Both the position numbers and the translations under genes were made by a program. 25,113 nucleotides of DNA from a virus, in the IMG/VR virus record IMGVR_UViG_3300027980_000092, positions 1 through 25,113 of that record; one strand, 5' to 3'. Of this stretch, positions 14,894 to 23,224 are shown in pieces. The notes under the pieces are model-generated. The model worked only from the letters and a program-made list of their open reading frames with translations, did no database searches and was not told the origin of the DNA. Every line of letters starts with the position of its first letter. Within the stretch, counting starts at the first letter, position 1.

Positions 14894-14918
14894 AAAAAAA
14901 GCCCCGCCGAAACGGGGC
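14894..14918 (-). terminator. Intrinsic terminator after the coat gene
   Basis: On the minus strand GCCCCG (913-918 end) and CGGGGC (901-906 end) form a perfect 6-bp GC stem with a six-base loop, directly followed by a run of seven T. It starts 14 bases after the coat stop codon, so it would end coat transcripts and also protect the mRNA 3' end. Confidence 0.88.
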
Positions 14919-14931
14919 AACACACTGGAGG

Positions 14932-16203
14932 TTAGAAAGAAACCGCCACGCCAACCCGTCTTGGGTCGCGTATTGTAATGCCATACCAAACAAATAGACG
15001 ATATCTAAAGTCCATTGTGGCAATATCACCATCATAGACCATGTACATCTTTTGCCCGTTAGCCATTGTTTCGGAGATGACTTTTTTACCATCGAACTCT
15101 TTAAACAAGTTAGCAGGGATGTTACCGCCTAATACTTCAACTGCATCCTTATCCCAGAACAAGTTAGCTTTCGCTGACGCATCGGTATTAATGCGATTCA
15201 TTGTTGCTGTGTTAAGGATCTGAGTATCGATATTGGCATAAGCCTGTTCAAGAGCGCTTAAACCCGGATCATCTGCTGCAATCGGCTTAGGTGAAACAAT
15301 AACACTTGTACCATTAGGGATTGCCTTAATAGTGAAGGTCATCGCCTGGCCGGTGTCAGTCTTGTCGTCTAAACCTAACGCTTTAACCGTGGTTCCGCCG
15401 TTTGCGAAGGTCACTTTATCCCCTACACTGTAACTAGCTGAAGCCGCTACAGGGATGGTTGCGTTACGATAATCGACGTTAGTACAAACACCATTAGCGT
15501 CAACCGTACCGCCTTCAGGGGCGAAAGATTGATCACCTGTTACGGTAGTTGCTGGATCTGCACCACCCGCCAGATTAGGCAGGAATGAACCAGTAAATAC
15601 ATCAAACTCAGCTACCATCGAACCAATCTGACCTGTTTTCCAGGTATCTTCTGGACGGCCTTTAATGGTTTCGCGGCTTGCTAAATCTTTAGAGTATTTA
15701 AGGTTATCGCGATCATTTAACAGAAAGCATCGCTGTGTATGCTCGCCCTGTCGCTCATTCATAATTGCTTGACCTTCGGCGATGAAATCAAAGCCTGAGG
15801 TTGCATTAGAACGATAGAACAAAGAGCCTTGATTGAGCATTGCGCTAGTAATTGCTTGGTTCAACTCAGATACCTGACGGCGACCGGCTTGTTGGCCTCG
15901 ACGCTTCCAGAATTGAGTATCACGTAAATCATCGGCGCGTTGCTTAACAAAATCATTCTTTGGCTCACCCAATACTGCTGGGTAAGTTTCTTCAATGATA
16001 TCGGTTTCTTGGCCTGTTAAATCCCAACCAGTAATGATTGGTGCGTGTTGTTGGACTGGACGCCAAACAAAGTTGCCCGCGTTCTGCATCGATGCGCCGT
16101 CAGGCTCAAAGAAGTCAGTTAACGGAATAAGCATGTCCTGCGTTTCATAAGTTTCTAAGGCATTTTCAAATAACACCTCAACGATTTTACCCGTACTTGC
16201 CAT
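14932..16203 (-). CDS. Major coat protein, P22 gp5-like
   Basis: A 423-residue protein close in length to P22 coat (430 residues), which forms the icosahedral shell. N-terminal landmarks fit the family: KIVEVLFENALETYETQDML, the FEPDG and NAGNFVWRPVQQ strands, the PAVLGEPKNDFVKQRADDLR stretch and the QSQ-like helix start RRQVSELNQAIT. The middle (about residues 215-300) is a Gly/Thr/Val-rich beta insertion, as expected for the telokin-like I-domain of P22 coat. GAGGT lies eight bases before the ATG. It follows the scaffold gene closely and is ended by a strong terminator. Confidence 0.9.
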   Translation of the reverse strand: MASTGKIVEVLFENALETYETQDMLIPLTDFFEPDGASMQNAGNFVWRPVQQHAPIITGWDLTGQETDIIEETYPAVLGEPKNDFVKQRADDLRDTQFWKRRGQQAGRRQVSELNQAITSAMLNQGSLFYRSNATSGFDFIAEGQAIMNERQGEHTQRCFLLNDRDNLKYSKDLASRETIKGRPEDTWKTGQIGSMVAEFDVFTGSFLPNLAGGADPATTVTGDQSFAPEGGTVDANGVCTNVDYRNATIPVAASASYSVGDKVTFANGGTTVKALGLDDKTDTGQAMTFTIKAIPNGTSVIVSPKPIAADDPGLSALEQAYANIDTQILNTATMNRINTDASAKANLFWDKDAVEVLGGNIPANLFKEFDGKKVISETMANGQKMYMVYDGDIATMDFRYRLFVWYGITIRDPRRVGVAVSF

Positions 16204-16216
16204 TGGTTAGTACCTC

Positions 16217-17251
16217 TTACCATTTCGAGGTATCAACTCCAGCTTTTTTAGCTTTTCTCTTAATGCTAATTCGCTCTGCTACATCTTCAGACTTCTTATA
16301 AGCCTTGTGGTAGTCCGAACCTTTCCTTATGGTGTTATCACCTTTAAGGTCTTTTGCTGGTGCTGGTGCCTCACTACGTTTTTTAGGAACCGGCTTAGTA
16401 GCTTTTTCTTGGATTCGTCCAAGCATGCCCATCAACGTCAATCCTGTTGGGTCACTTTTAAGTGAGGTAGCCAACTGATTTAATGCTGTCGGGTTATTAC
16501 CCAGGTAATACCAAGTTTTTTCACTGCCATCGCCAATATTACTTAGACTGGCAATTATTTTGTCGGCCATTTCATAACCTTTACCGGGAACAATAACGTC
16601 TAAAGTATCTCGGATTAGCTCATCTGCGCTTTTCCACTTTTCGACAGTTATTTTGCCCTCATTGATAAGGTTTGAGGCGCGATCATACATGCCATCAACG
16701 GCAGATTCTCGGGCTTGGATTTCTGCTTGCTGTTGTTGAGTTTGTTGAGTGACCTGATTTTGAGTGGCAAGTTTAGCGTCTATCTGTCGATTAAAATAAT
16801 CTAAGGTAGCTTGCTGGTACTTTGCCTCATCGTAATCATACTGCTCCATCGTTGGCGGTCTATCGTCAACAGGGGCAGGTTTAGCCATTTTCAACGCGTC
16901 AATTTCAGCGCGTAACTTTTCAAGCTCTCCCTGGTTATCTCTCAAATCCTGCTTTAAGGCTTTGTTTTTTAATCGCAAAGCTTTAGCGCCAGCATTAGGG
17001 ATAAATCCAGGCTTCTTGCCGTCTTGCGAGTCCTCTGAATCCTCGCTTAGCTCCCAGGCTTCAACGGTTTCTGAATCTTCAGCCTCTTCTTCATCCTCAT
17101 CCTCTTCAACTTCTTCAGTTTCAATAGGCTTTTCGGTTTCAGGGTCAACCTCGATATATTCGTCTTTAAGCTGCTCATCTTCTAGATTTTCATCTTTAGA
17201 TTCATCAGCCTCCGCATTCTGAGCCTTAAGCTCTTTCAGAGATAGTTCCAA
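16217..17251 (-). CDS. Scaffolding protein, P22 gp8-like
   Basis: A 344-residue protein just before the coat gene, the usual place for scaffold. The first 75 residues are extremely acidic (runs such as EVEEDEDEEEAEDSETVEAW). Residues 90-125 and 155-185 are coiled coil, with a Gln-rich stretch, and the C-terminal 60 residues are strongly basic (DYHKAYKKSEDVAERISIKR), as needed for binding the acidic inside of the coat. P22 scaffold is about 303 residues. There is no ATG near the N-terminus; TTG at 17251 has GAGG about eight bases ahead and is taken as start. Confidence 0.8.
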   Translation of the reverse strand: MELSLKELKAQNAEADESKDENLEDEQLKDEYIEVDPETEKPIETEEVEEDEDEEEAEDSETVEAWELSEDSEDSQDGKKPGFIPNAGAKALRLKNKALKQDLRDNQGELEKLRAEIDALKMAKPAPVDDRPPTMEQYDYDEAKYQQATLDYFNRQIDAKLATQNQVTQQTQQQQAEIQARESAVDGMYDRASNLINEGKITVEKWKSADELIRDTLDVIVPGKGYEMADKIIASLSNIGDGSEKTWYYLGNNPTALNQLATSLKSDPTGLTLMGMLGRIQEKATKPVPKKRSEAPAPAKDLKGDNTIRKGSDYHKAYKKSEDVAERISIKRKAKKAGVDTSKW

Positions 17252-17333
17252 GTTTTTATCCTCGTATTGGTAACGATAACTATAGGTAAAACCGCCTATA
17301 TTCGGGGTGCGTTTACTCTCGCCAGATAGAATG

Positions 17334-17363
17334 ATTATATATCAGATTGGTTTGAATAGGCAA
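17334..17363 (-). promoter_or_regulatory. Sigma70-type promoter before scaffold and coat
   Basis: In the 115-base gap between portal and scaffold, TTGCCT (17358-17363, four of six) is separated by 18 bases from a perfect TATAAT (17334-17339) on the minus strand. The start would fall near 17327, leaving a leader of about 75 bases before the scaffold TTG. It would boost coat and scaffold synthesis over the portal and terminase genes upstream. Confidence 0.6.
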
Positions 17364-17366
17364 ACA

Positions 17367-19448
17367 CTATGCTCGCTGTCTTAAATCTCGACCAGTGACC
17401 TTGTTGACGTTATCAATTCTTTGGCCGTCTGTCTGGGCTTGCTTGTACTGGATGTTCATGCCAGCTTCTTGAGCCTTGATAGTCGCCTCTAATCGTTTGG
17501 TGTCTGCGTTGAATTGGTCTGTCTGTGCGCTCAATCGTTTAGTTTCTGCGTCCGCTAAGTCTGCTGAGGCTTTTTTATCCTCTGCTATCGCGGCTATGGT
17601 CATTGCGTCAGGCTGTTGAGCTTGTTGTGCTGCGGCTTGTTGGGCTTGCTGTACCATTGCAAATTCTTCTTCAGTCTCAGGCTTCTTGACACCCATCATA
17701 ATTAATTCTTTACGTGCATAATCTCTAATATCCGATGCTGCGATACCGTCCATAGTGGCTGACCAGGTAAGCATATAGATAGCTCTCATCGGGTCGTCAG
17801 GCTGCATAGTCATGATCATATCTTTTAGCTCTTCGCGGTTTTGCTCTTTAACCGACGAGTAATCAGGTCCAACTTCCGCATAAACCTCAAAGGTTGTATC
17901 TTTAATATTGTTTCGAGTGACCAGTTGAAGCGTGTTAGGGTCGACCTCTTGTTGATTGATCGTTTCGGTTGTTCGGGTTCCATCAGGCTTTGTAAGGGGT
18001 ACTCTTCTTTCAGTGTCATAGACTACTCTAGCCATACCAGCCCAAATCTCACCATCTCTACGTTGGGCATACTTCATGTTGTGCTGATAGATATATGACT
18101 GCATATCAAACCGCTTCTGAAGCTGGCTTAGAGCCTTTCCGCTTAAGTTTGTATCGGTGATATCTTGGGGCAAATCAGCGCTTGCTACATCGTTTATAGC
18201 TTTCTCAATTAATGGGAATGACTGCAATAAAGCTGAGGGAGCACTCTGCTCTGGCATTTCACCTATTGCGCCCATTGGTAGGGCGTTGCTGTTACCGTCA
18301 AGTCTATTTTGTAGTAAGTAAGGGTAATTATTATCAGAGCCGTTAAGCTCGTACATAAACTCAAACCCGGCGATTTGCTCTTGTAGGAATATGGGTTTCC
18401 TTCGTGGGGATTTAGAAACAATGTCGGCTAAGTATGACATTTGGAAGTTTCTGAGCCTTTGTGGATCTTTAGCTAACCGGGTAATTCCCTCGTAATGCTC
18501 TTGTGATTCGACAAACGCGCGTTCGCCGTACATTGGGACCACGGGGATATTATCACCTGCTATGACTTCCTGATAAAGCACATCACCATACCCACCAACG
18601 ATATACATGGTCACCTGAAACTCTTCCAACTCAACCTCACGGACCAAATCAAATCCGCCGTCGACTAATTCATCTTCTTTATCGTCGATTAAATCTTCTC
18701 TCACTTCCATCTCCGAGCCAACGATATCGGCGAATACATAGATCTTTGCCTTAACCTTTTTGCGGTGGTAAAAGCGGGTCATATAATAAACCTCATCCTC
18801 TACAACCCAGGGGAATACGTAAGAATGCTCGGGGAATGAAAAGGAACCTGGGGTAACTGAGTCTGGATCTACACCGGTAAGGTCAGCAACTTCTTTTTTA
18901 TACCCGTCTTCACTGTATGCAACTAAGCAGGAAACGAAATCGGCGTCTGATTTATCGATAAGTTTGGCATTTGGATCCCACAACACCTGGTTATTGGCTT
19001 CAAACAGTGGTCTGCGCTTAATAACTTGAATGTTGTCGCCTTCTCGATTCTTCTTAAAGTCGGTGTATAACTCCCAAGCGCCATACCCACAGATAATAGA
19101 CTCGGTTGCGGCGTTATCAACACTCTCTAAGGCTTGATTGTTTCTCATATCAGTTCGATACATACCGTCTGCTATTTCTGCGGCTGAGTCGTCTGCATCG
19201 TCATTAGGTTCAAAATCTACTTGGACTGGGTTTGACTTTAGGTCTGACATGACTTGCCTACCAGCCTTTCTAATCATGTTGAACTCACCGCGATAGGTTA
19301 AATCACAGCCGTTAGTGAAGAAATTATCATCCCAATTGGTAATCCAATAGAATAAAAGGTCGTCGGCTGCTTTTTCTCGGGTCGATTGACCGTGTTGATA
19401 GGCTTTATCGTGAAGGTTTCTTATTTCGTTTGCGGTTAATCCTGGCAT
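17367..19448 (-). CDS. Portal protein, P22 gp1-like
   Basis: A 693-residue portal, close to P22 gp1 (725 residues), which forms the twelve-subunit ring for DNA entry and tail attachment. The N-terminal region (RNLHDKAYQHGQSTREKAAD, then a Trp-rich DLLFYWITNWDD) and the segment QVMSDLKSNPVQVDFEPNDD are typical, as is the WDPNAKLIDKSDADFVS block. The C-terminal 80 residues are Gln/Ala-rich helix (MVQQAQQAAAQQAQQPDAM), matching the barrel that projects into the head in P22. It overlaps the TerL stop by one base (TAATG). Confidence 0.9.
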   Translation of the reverse strand: MPGLTANEIRNLHDKAYQHGQSTREKAADDLLFYWITNWDDNFFTNGCDLTYRGEFNMIRKAGRQVMSDLKSNPVQVDFEPNDDADDSAAEIADGMYRTDMRNNQALESVDNAATESIICGYGAWELYTDFKKNREGDNIQVIKRRPLFEANNQVLWDPNAKLIDKSDADFVSCLVAYSEDGYKKEVADLTGVDPDSVTPGSFSFPEHSYVFPWVVEDEVYYMTRFYHRKKVKAKIYVFADIVGSEMEVREDLIDDKEDELVDGGFDLVREVELEEFQVTMYIVGGYGDVLYQEVIAGDNIPVVPMYGERAFVESQEHYEGITRLAKDPQRLRNFQMSYLADIVSKSPRRKPIFLQEQIAGFEFMYELNGSDNNYPYLLQNRLDGNSNALPMGAIGEMPEQSAPSALLQSFPLIEKAINDVASADLPQDITDTNLSGKALSQLQKRFDMQSYIYQHNMKYAQRRDGEIWAGMARVVYDTERRVPLTKPDGTRTTETINQQEVDPNTLQLVTRNNIKDTTFEVYAEVGPDYSSVKEQNREELKDMIMTMQPDDPMRAIYMLTWSATMDGIAASDIRDYARKELIMMGVKKPETEEEFAMVQQAQQAAAQQAQQPDAMTIAAIAEDKKASADLADAETKRLSAQTDQFNADTKRLEATIKAQEAGMNIQYKQAQTDGQRIDNVNKVTGRDLRQRA

Positions 19449-21058
19449 TATCTCGCACCCATAACTTGCACCGGTCTAGGAATATAAGGTTTGGCGCTTA
19501 TTGTAACATGATTACGCATTAACATCATAACTGAGTCGCCAGCGTTGGGAGATGGTATATTGAACAATCTCCGCATCTCATCCTTTGTGTATAGTTGAAT
19601 TAGCCCGTTAGCATTTGGTTTTAGCGGTATTCTACAAAGTTCAGCTCGCAACTGAGACAATATTTCAATCTCTGAGCTAAAGCTTATTAGCTCTTCTGGA
19701 TCATGGTATTCGCCATGAATTACAGCCCTATAAGTGTTATAAACCCTATCCCTCAAGGATACATAATACTGAGCTCTCTTGTTTTTGAATACCTCTTTAT
19801 TGGTTTTTTGCCCCTTAATACCACTGATAGCGACCGGGTTGTAAATTGCGTCTGGATTGTCTGGCGCTTCTGAGCCCTTAAACATTGACACGTCTATTGA
19901 CTTGCCCTCAAAAGCTTTATCTGTCTGCCTAGCAAGCCCAACACCCATACCGTCACAATCCCAGGTGTAACGGTCAGCTCTTAGCTGAATTGCTTTCCCG
20001 GTAGCCCAATCACCTCCCTGGTTTATAGTTCCAACACTAGACGTGTCTACAATCTCAATAACTGAGCCATGCCGCAACGCAAAGCCTTTATCATCTGGAC
20101 CGGTATCAGATGGATCATGTGACGCGAAGCGAGCCCCAATTGGCTTGAAACCAAGCTTTTTGTGAGCATCTATGCATGCATCGAACCATTCCGCCTCTAT
20201 CAGTGCATTTTCAACAGAATCATTATAATCACCCTCCCAAACATGTCGATATAGGGCCGGCGGCATATTTACCTTATCTCTTCGTCTTTCTTGATCGAGA
20301 GTTTTGGGGAACCAGGGGTTGTCATCGTGATTGATTTCGATGATTAAGTGCATATCATCTTTGTAGATGCCGTTCTTGAGGAGCTCTTTCTCAAACGGCT
20401 TGATATATTTTTGGCAGATTGGATCTTCTGAGCTCATACGGTTCATTGTAAACCATATCTCAGACCCCTCTTCTCGAAGCGTTGGAGTTAATAGAGTTAA
20501 AGAGTTTTGACTGGTAGCCTGAGCCTCTTCACCCCAAAAACGCTTGAACCCAAACATAGATTTGATTCCGTCAGGGTTGCGAGAAAGGCCTCTAAATTTA
20601 AACTCAGACCCGTTCCTATGCTCGATGTTAGTATTGCCGGGATTAAAATCCAGCAGGCCTAACTGATTTATCTTACCCTTTAGGAGAGCATGAACAGAAT
20701 CCTCAATAGAGTTTTGGTATTCGCGGAAACAGCATGTTTTTTGTTTATAATCCTTAGCCTGACTTACAAGTATTCCACCAACCGTTTCTGATTTGCCGCT
20801 ACCGCGACCACCAAACACTAGCTTAACCCTGCATTTCTCTAAAATTAGAGGCTCGAGCTTTTCCATTACAAAACAGGTTGGCTCTTTGTCTACTAGCTTA
20901 AAATCTCTCTTTCCTGTTTGGTCTTGCCAGCACCTTAAGAGCTCTCCGGTTTTGGAGTATATGCCGTATACAGTGAACTCATTAGAAGCTCGCTCCCTTT
21001 TTCTTCTCTGAAGCTCTCGTTTGATTAGGACTTTGCGTTCAAGGGCTTTTCTATCCAT
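19448..21058 (-). CDS. Terminase large subunit
   Basis: A 536-residue packaging ATPase-nuclease that pumps DNA into the procapsid through the portal. Walker A is GGRGSGKS at residues 83-90; the Walker B and catalytic Glu region is FWGEEAQ (174-180); a coupling motif follows at FTMNRMSSEDP. The nuclease domain shows ASHDPSDTGPDDKG (Asp315, Asp318) and TWDCDGMGVG (Asp367, Asp369), with a last conserved block AGDSVMM. The motifs fit the PBSX/terminase_3 type. About 80 residues precede Walker A, including a short beta segment (FTVYGIYSKTGELLRCW) that is longer than usual. Overlaps the one-TM gene by eight bases. Confidence 0.92.
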   Translation of the reverse strand: MDRKALERKVLIKRELQRRKRERASNEFTVYGIYSKTGELLRCWQDQTGKRDFKLVDKEPTCFVMEKLEPLILEKCRVKLVFGGRGSGKSETVGGILVSQAKDYKQKTCCFREYQNSIEDSVHALLKGKINQLGLLDFNPGNTNIEHRNGSEFKFRGLSRNPDGIKSMFGFKRFWGEEAQATSQNSLTLLTPTLREEGSEIWFTMNRMSSEDPICQKYIKPFEKELLKNGIYKDDMHLIIEINHDDNPWFPKTLDQERRRDKVNMPPALYRHVWEGDYNDSVENALIEAEWFDACIDAHKKLGFKPIGARFASHDPSDTGPDDKGFALRHGSVIEIVDTSSVGTINQGGDWATGKAIQLRADRYTWDCDGMGVGLARQTDKAFEGKSIDVSMFKGSEAPDNPDAIYNPVAISGIKGQKTNKEVFKNKRAQYYVSLRDRVYNTYRAVIHGEYHDPEELISFSSEIEILSQLRAELCRIPLKPNANGLIQLYTKDEMRRLFNIPSPNAGDSVMMLMRNHVTISAKPYIPRPVQVMGAR

Positions 21059-21248
21059 TCCGGCGAGATTTTAGTTTTCTTAGTTCTTGCTTGAATATCC
21101 TATCGACTTTCGCTTTATATTCTTCGCTTGGCTCGCAGAAAAGCCATTTCTTGCATTTAGAAATAAAACACTCGGCAATACTTGCGGCCACTACGCACAA
21201 AAAACCAACAGCGCAGGCCATTATAAATACTTGCAAATCCTCACTCAT
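21051..21248 (-). CDS. Single-TM protein between the terminase genes
   Basis: A 65-residue protein with one hydrophobic segment (residues 7-28, FIMACAVGFLCVVAASIAEC) followed by a Cys-containing basic stretch and a charged helix (YKAKVDRIFKQELRKLKS). It overlaps TerS and TerL by eight bases each, so it is translated together with them. A membrane protein at this place is unusual. It could be a late membrane protein that merely hitchhikes, or a membrane tether. No family recognised. Confidence 0.6.
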   Translation of the reverse strand: MSEDLQVFIMACAVGFLCVVAASIAECFISKCKKWLFCEPSEEYKAKVDRIFKQELRKLKSRRNG

Positions 21249-21642
21249 CTCTATTTAACTCCGCTTCCAATTCTTCATCTGACATTTCAGTGATATCTCT
21301 CATGTTGTGAGTAACCTCTCCAGAATGCTCTGTGTGCTGCCTTTCACTGTAACCATGCTTCCCTAAGGCTAACTTAACAATCGTTGCGTTAAAGTCATTT
21401 GTAAGCCCTTTATTAAATAAAACCTGCTCCTGTTTGGCGAGTATTTGACCTAATATGTCGGAAAAATCTTGCTTCTCAATCTGGCTCGACCAGTCATAAA
21501 CTGTATCTCTATGTATTCCCAAGTACACAGCAAGCCCGGCAATACTTGGAATCATATCACCTATGCTCTCGTAGTTATCAAGGTAATACTGAGTCTTTGA
21601 TATTGTCTCTTCGTTGTATTTTGAGGGCCGTCCTGCAGGCAT
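21241..21642 (-). CDS. Terminase small subunit
   Basis: A 133-residue protein that recognises the phage DNA and hands it to the large subunit. The ATG at 21642 is chosen over the TTG at 21654: it has GGAG at good spacing and gives the common TerS start MPAGRPSKYNEE. Residues 38-58 (IPSIAGLAVYLGIHRDTVYD) form a helix-turn-helix. The C-terminus has VKLALGKHGYSERQHTEHSG and an acidic tail (MSDEELEAELNRDE) that may contact TerL. The GRPSKY motif is AT-hook-like. Confidence 0.88.
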   Translation of the reverse strand: MPAGRPSKYNEETISKTQYYLDNYESIGDMIPSIAGLAVYLGIHRDTVYDWSSQIEKQDFSDILGQILAKQEQVLFNKGLTNDFNATIVKLALGKHGYSERQHTEHSGEVTHNMRDITEMSDEELEAELNRDE

Positions 21643-21788
21643 TAATATCTCCAATACTCAGCTAATAGATGCTTGTAAACATCAAACATACATTGCTTTA
21701 CTTGGTACCTTGGGAGTATCCATTGCTTTCTTACTCTTCTTTGCATGTCTAAGCAATCTAGAAAAGCTCTTGGTGTTTTACTGTTCAT
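21642..21788 (-). CDS. Small basic protein before TerS, 48 residues
   Basis: A 48-residue frame starting MNSKTPRAFLDCLDMQRRVR. Its ATG overlaps the previous stop by ATGA (21785-21788) and its TAA overlaps the TerS ATG by one base (TAATG). It is basic and aromatic (RRVRKQWILPRYQVKQC; LLAEYWRY). The tight coupling to TerS is the main argument that it is a gene; the function is unknown. Confidence 0.55.
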   Translation of the reverse strand: MNSKTPRAFLDCLDMQRRVRKQWILPRYQVKQCMFDVYKHLLAEYWRY

Positions 21789-22141
21789 GACTTGTCCCTC
21801 GCCCAATATCCGCGCCAAACGTGATCATAAGCCATTTTTTCGCCAGCATGACTAAATTCAGGTTTAACCTCCGTGCTTGGCATGTCGTACCAGTTAACAT
21901 CAGACGTCATTGGAAACGGCGTATTATTAAGTATTTCTTGGTCTGGCGAAAAAATGGTTATAGACTCGCCACCAATCAACCCAAAGTGCTTAGCTATTGC
22001 TATAGCATCTGATTTGCTAATGGCAAACCTGTGCGCTCCGTGGTTAAAAAATATAAGCTCTCCAGATATCGGTAAGCTACAAGTGCCAGCAACCTCTATC
22101 TGTGAGTCATCCCACTCATGTTCCTTAATATCAAAACTCAT
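21785..22141 (-). CDS. Hypothetical protein, 118 residues
   Basis: A 118-residue acidic soluble protein. N-terminal strands (IEVAGTCSLPISGELIFFNH) precede a helix (SKSDAIAIAKHFGLIG) and a Trp/Asp-rich C-terminus (MAYDHVWRGYWARDKS). No family recognised. ATGA overlaps join it to genes on both sides. Confidence 0.6.
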   Translation of the reverse strand: MSFDIKEHEWDDSQIEVAGTCSLPISGELIFFNHGAHRFAISKSDAIAIAKHFGLIGGESITIFSPDQEILNNTPFPMTSDVNWYDMPSTEVKPEFSHAGEKMAYDHVWRGYWARDKS

Positions 22142-22380
22142 GCTAAATCCTCCTCCAGAAATTTAATTAATTTATAATCTCTAACCTTGTCTTTATACTG
22201 CTTTAAAGTTAGGTGCGATAAGTGCCAGAACCCACATTTGCAGCATTGATAGGCTGTTTTAAGCTTTCTCTTGGGGTTTGTCGCTCTTTTCATCACCTTC
22301 TTTGCTTCTTTCTTTGTTGTGAATGCTTTTTTGTAACAACTGCCAATATACTTAGTTCCATAGGGAGATTTCTTTATCAT
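22138..22380 (-). CDS. Small zinc-binding-like protein, 80 residues
   Basis: An 80-residue very basic protein. Residues 44-57 (YQCCKCGFWHLSHL) place C46-x2-C49-x3-H53-x2-H56, a compact zinc site of a type often seen in small phage proteins with YxCxxCxxWH. The N-terminal half is Lys-rich (TTKKEAKKVMKRATNPKRKL), so nucleic acid binding is plausible. GGAG lies nine bases before the ATG. It is coupled by ATGA to the next gene. Confidence 0.65.
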   Translation of the reverse strand: MIKKSPYGTKYIGSCYKKAFTTKKEAKKVMKRATNPKRKLKTAYQCCKCGFWHLSHLTLKQYKDKVRDYKLIKFLEEDLA

Positions 22381-22420
22381 ATCATCCAGCTCCAGGTGTA
22401 ATTAGCGAATATACTTACAT

Positions 22421-22510
22421 CTAAATCAAGATAAATCGGATTCATTTTTTCTTTTTTCCAAATATCTTCTCAAACTCCTCTTCAAATTTTTTGCGATCTA
22501 ATTTATCCAT
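22421..22510 (-). CDS. Micro-ORF, 29 residues
   Basis: A 29-residue frame starting MDKLDRKKFEEEFEKIFGKK with strong GGAGGG just before the ATG, which overlaps the stop of the preceding one-TM gene. The product is a charged helix. The ribosome binding site and overlap support translation, but a frame this short may arise by chance. The 40 bases from here to the zinc-protein start hold only that gene's ribosome binding site. Confidence 0.4.
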
Positions 22511-22787
22511 CTTGCCCTCCAGGTTCGTGTGATAATAGTTTTAGTTTATTAATCTCTTCTTCTAATAGTTTGACTCTTTCTAATAAGTCGTTGTCTGGCT
22601 TATTTAATATTTCAGCCTCTCTTGCTTTAGCGTCTGCTCGGATAACATCATCATAACCAACTACCGCAAGACCTGATGCAATGGTTTGGATTAACATCAT
22701 AAAGCCAGCACAAAAAACAATAATAAACGCTGGAGCTTTGCTCTTAACGTATTCATTGCTCATTAGCTCGTCCTGGTTATCGCTCAT
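22503..22787 (-). CDS. Single-TM protein with C-terminal coiled coil
   Basis: A 94-residue protein with a hydrophobic segment at residues 17-42 (APAFIIVFCAGFMMLIQTIA) and a coiled coil at 67-86 (NDLLERVKLLEEEINKLKLL). One membrane pass plus coiled coil is also the plan of i-spanins and of some regulatory membrane proteins, but no o-spanin or endolysin is visible beside it. It overlaps the previous gene by 11 bases. Confidence 0.6.
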   Translation of the reverse strand: MSDNQDELMSNEYVKSKAPAFIIVFCAGFMMLIQTIASGLAVVGYDDVIRADAKAREAEILNKPDNDLLERVKLLEEEINKLKLLSHEPGGQDG

Positions 22788-23043
22788 TCTTAAACGCCTT
22801 TGGACGCCTCAATGTCACTACATTAGAGCCGGAAAACTTCCTGATTGCTACGTATTCGGCACACACTTCTCTAATTGAATTTTTAAACGGCTTTAAATAC
22901 CAAGGGATATCTATATTAGCAAAAGTCTCCTTAAATCCTTTTTCTGGATATTCAAAACTGTCGAAAATTATATTCCCATCAAAAGACTCTAAAAGCTTTT
23001 TTTGGATAAGATTTACACTCTCTTTGGCTAATTTATCTTCCAT
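22777..23043 (-). CDS. Hypothetical protein, 88 residues
   Basis: An 88-residue soluble protein beginning MEDKLAKESVNLIQKKLLES, with aromatic residues in the centre (NIIFDSFEYPEKGF; DIPWYLKPFKNS) and a basic C-terminus (TLRRPKAFKNER). No family recognised. Its ATG lies inside the 3' end of the HTH-like gene (11-base overlap), so the two are translated together. Confidence 0.55.
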   Translation of the reverse strand: MEDKLAKESVNLIQKKLLESFDGNIIFDSFEYPEKGFKETFANIDIPWYLKPFKNSIREVCAEYVAIRKFSGSNVVTLRRPKAFKNER

Positions 23044-23197
23044 TCTTTACCGCTACACAACCAGCAACAACTACTTTAAATAGCTGAGGGTTGGATTTAT
23101 ACCAATTCTCCAAGGTTTTACGAGGTTTATTAGAGATAACTGATAGTTCAATCATATTCTTTAACCCCGCTTCTTTAGCTTCTTTCGATGGACTCAT
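23033..23197 (-). CDS. Small HTH-like protein, 54 residues
   Basis: A 54-residue frame starting MSPSKEAKEAGLKNMIELSV. The pattern LKNMIELSVISNKPRKTLENWYKSNPQLF, given here in two parts (LKNMIELSVISN; KPRKTLENWYKSNPQLF), fits a compact helix-turn-helix of the kind found in small phage regulators, with NWYK at the end of the recognition helix. It lies 27 bases after the previous gene. A TATAAT-like box sits seven bases before the ATG but has no good -35. It could regulate or bind DNA during packaging. Confidence 0.55.
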   Translation of the reverse strand: MSPSKEAKEAGLKNMIELSVISNKPRKTLENWYKSNPQLFKVVVAGCVAVKNGR

Positions 23198-23224
23198 TTA
23201 TCTATTATACGCTATATGGGCGCA

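Noticed and set aside
21643-21654. TTG at 21654 as the TerS start
   Set aside because: The ATG at 21642 has GGAG at proper spacing and gives the typical MPAGRPSKY start.
22503-22787. One-TM coiled-coil protein as an i-spanin
   Set aside because: No o-spanin, holin or endolysin is seen near it, so topology alone is too weak.
23204-23209. TATAAT box before the 54-residue HTH-like gene as a promoter
   Set aside because: No -35 of any quality at 16-18 bases upstream, and the start would fall on the ATG itself.
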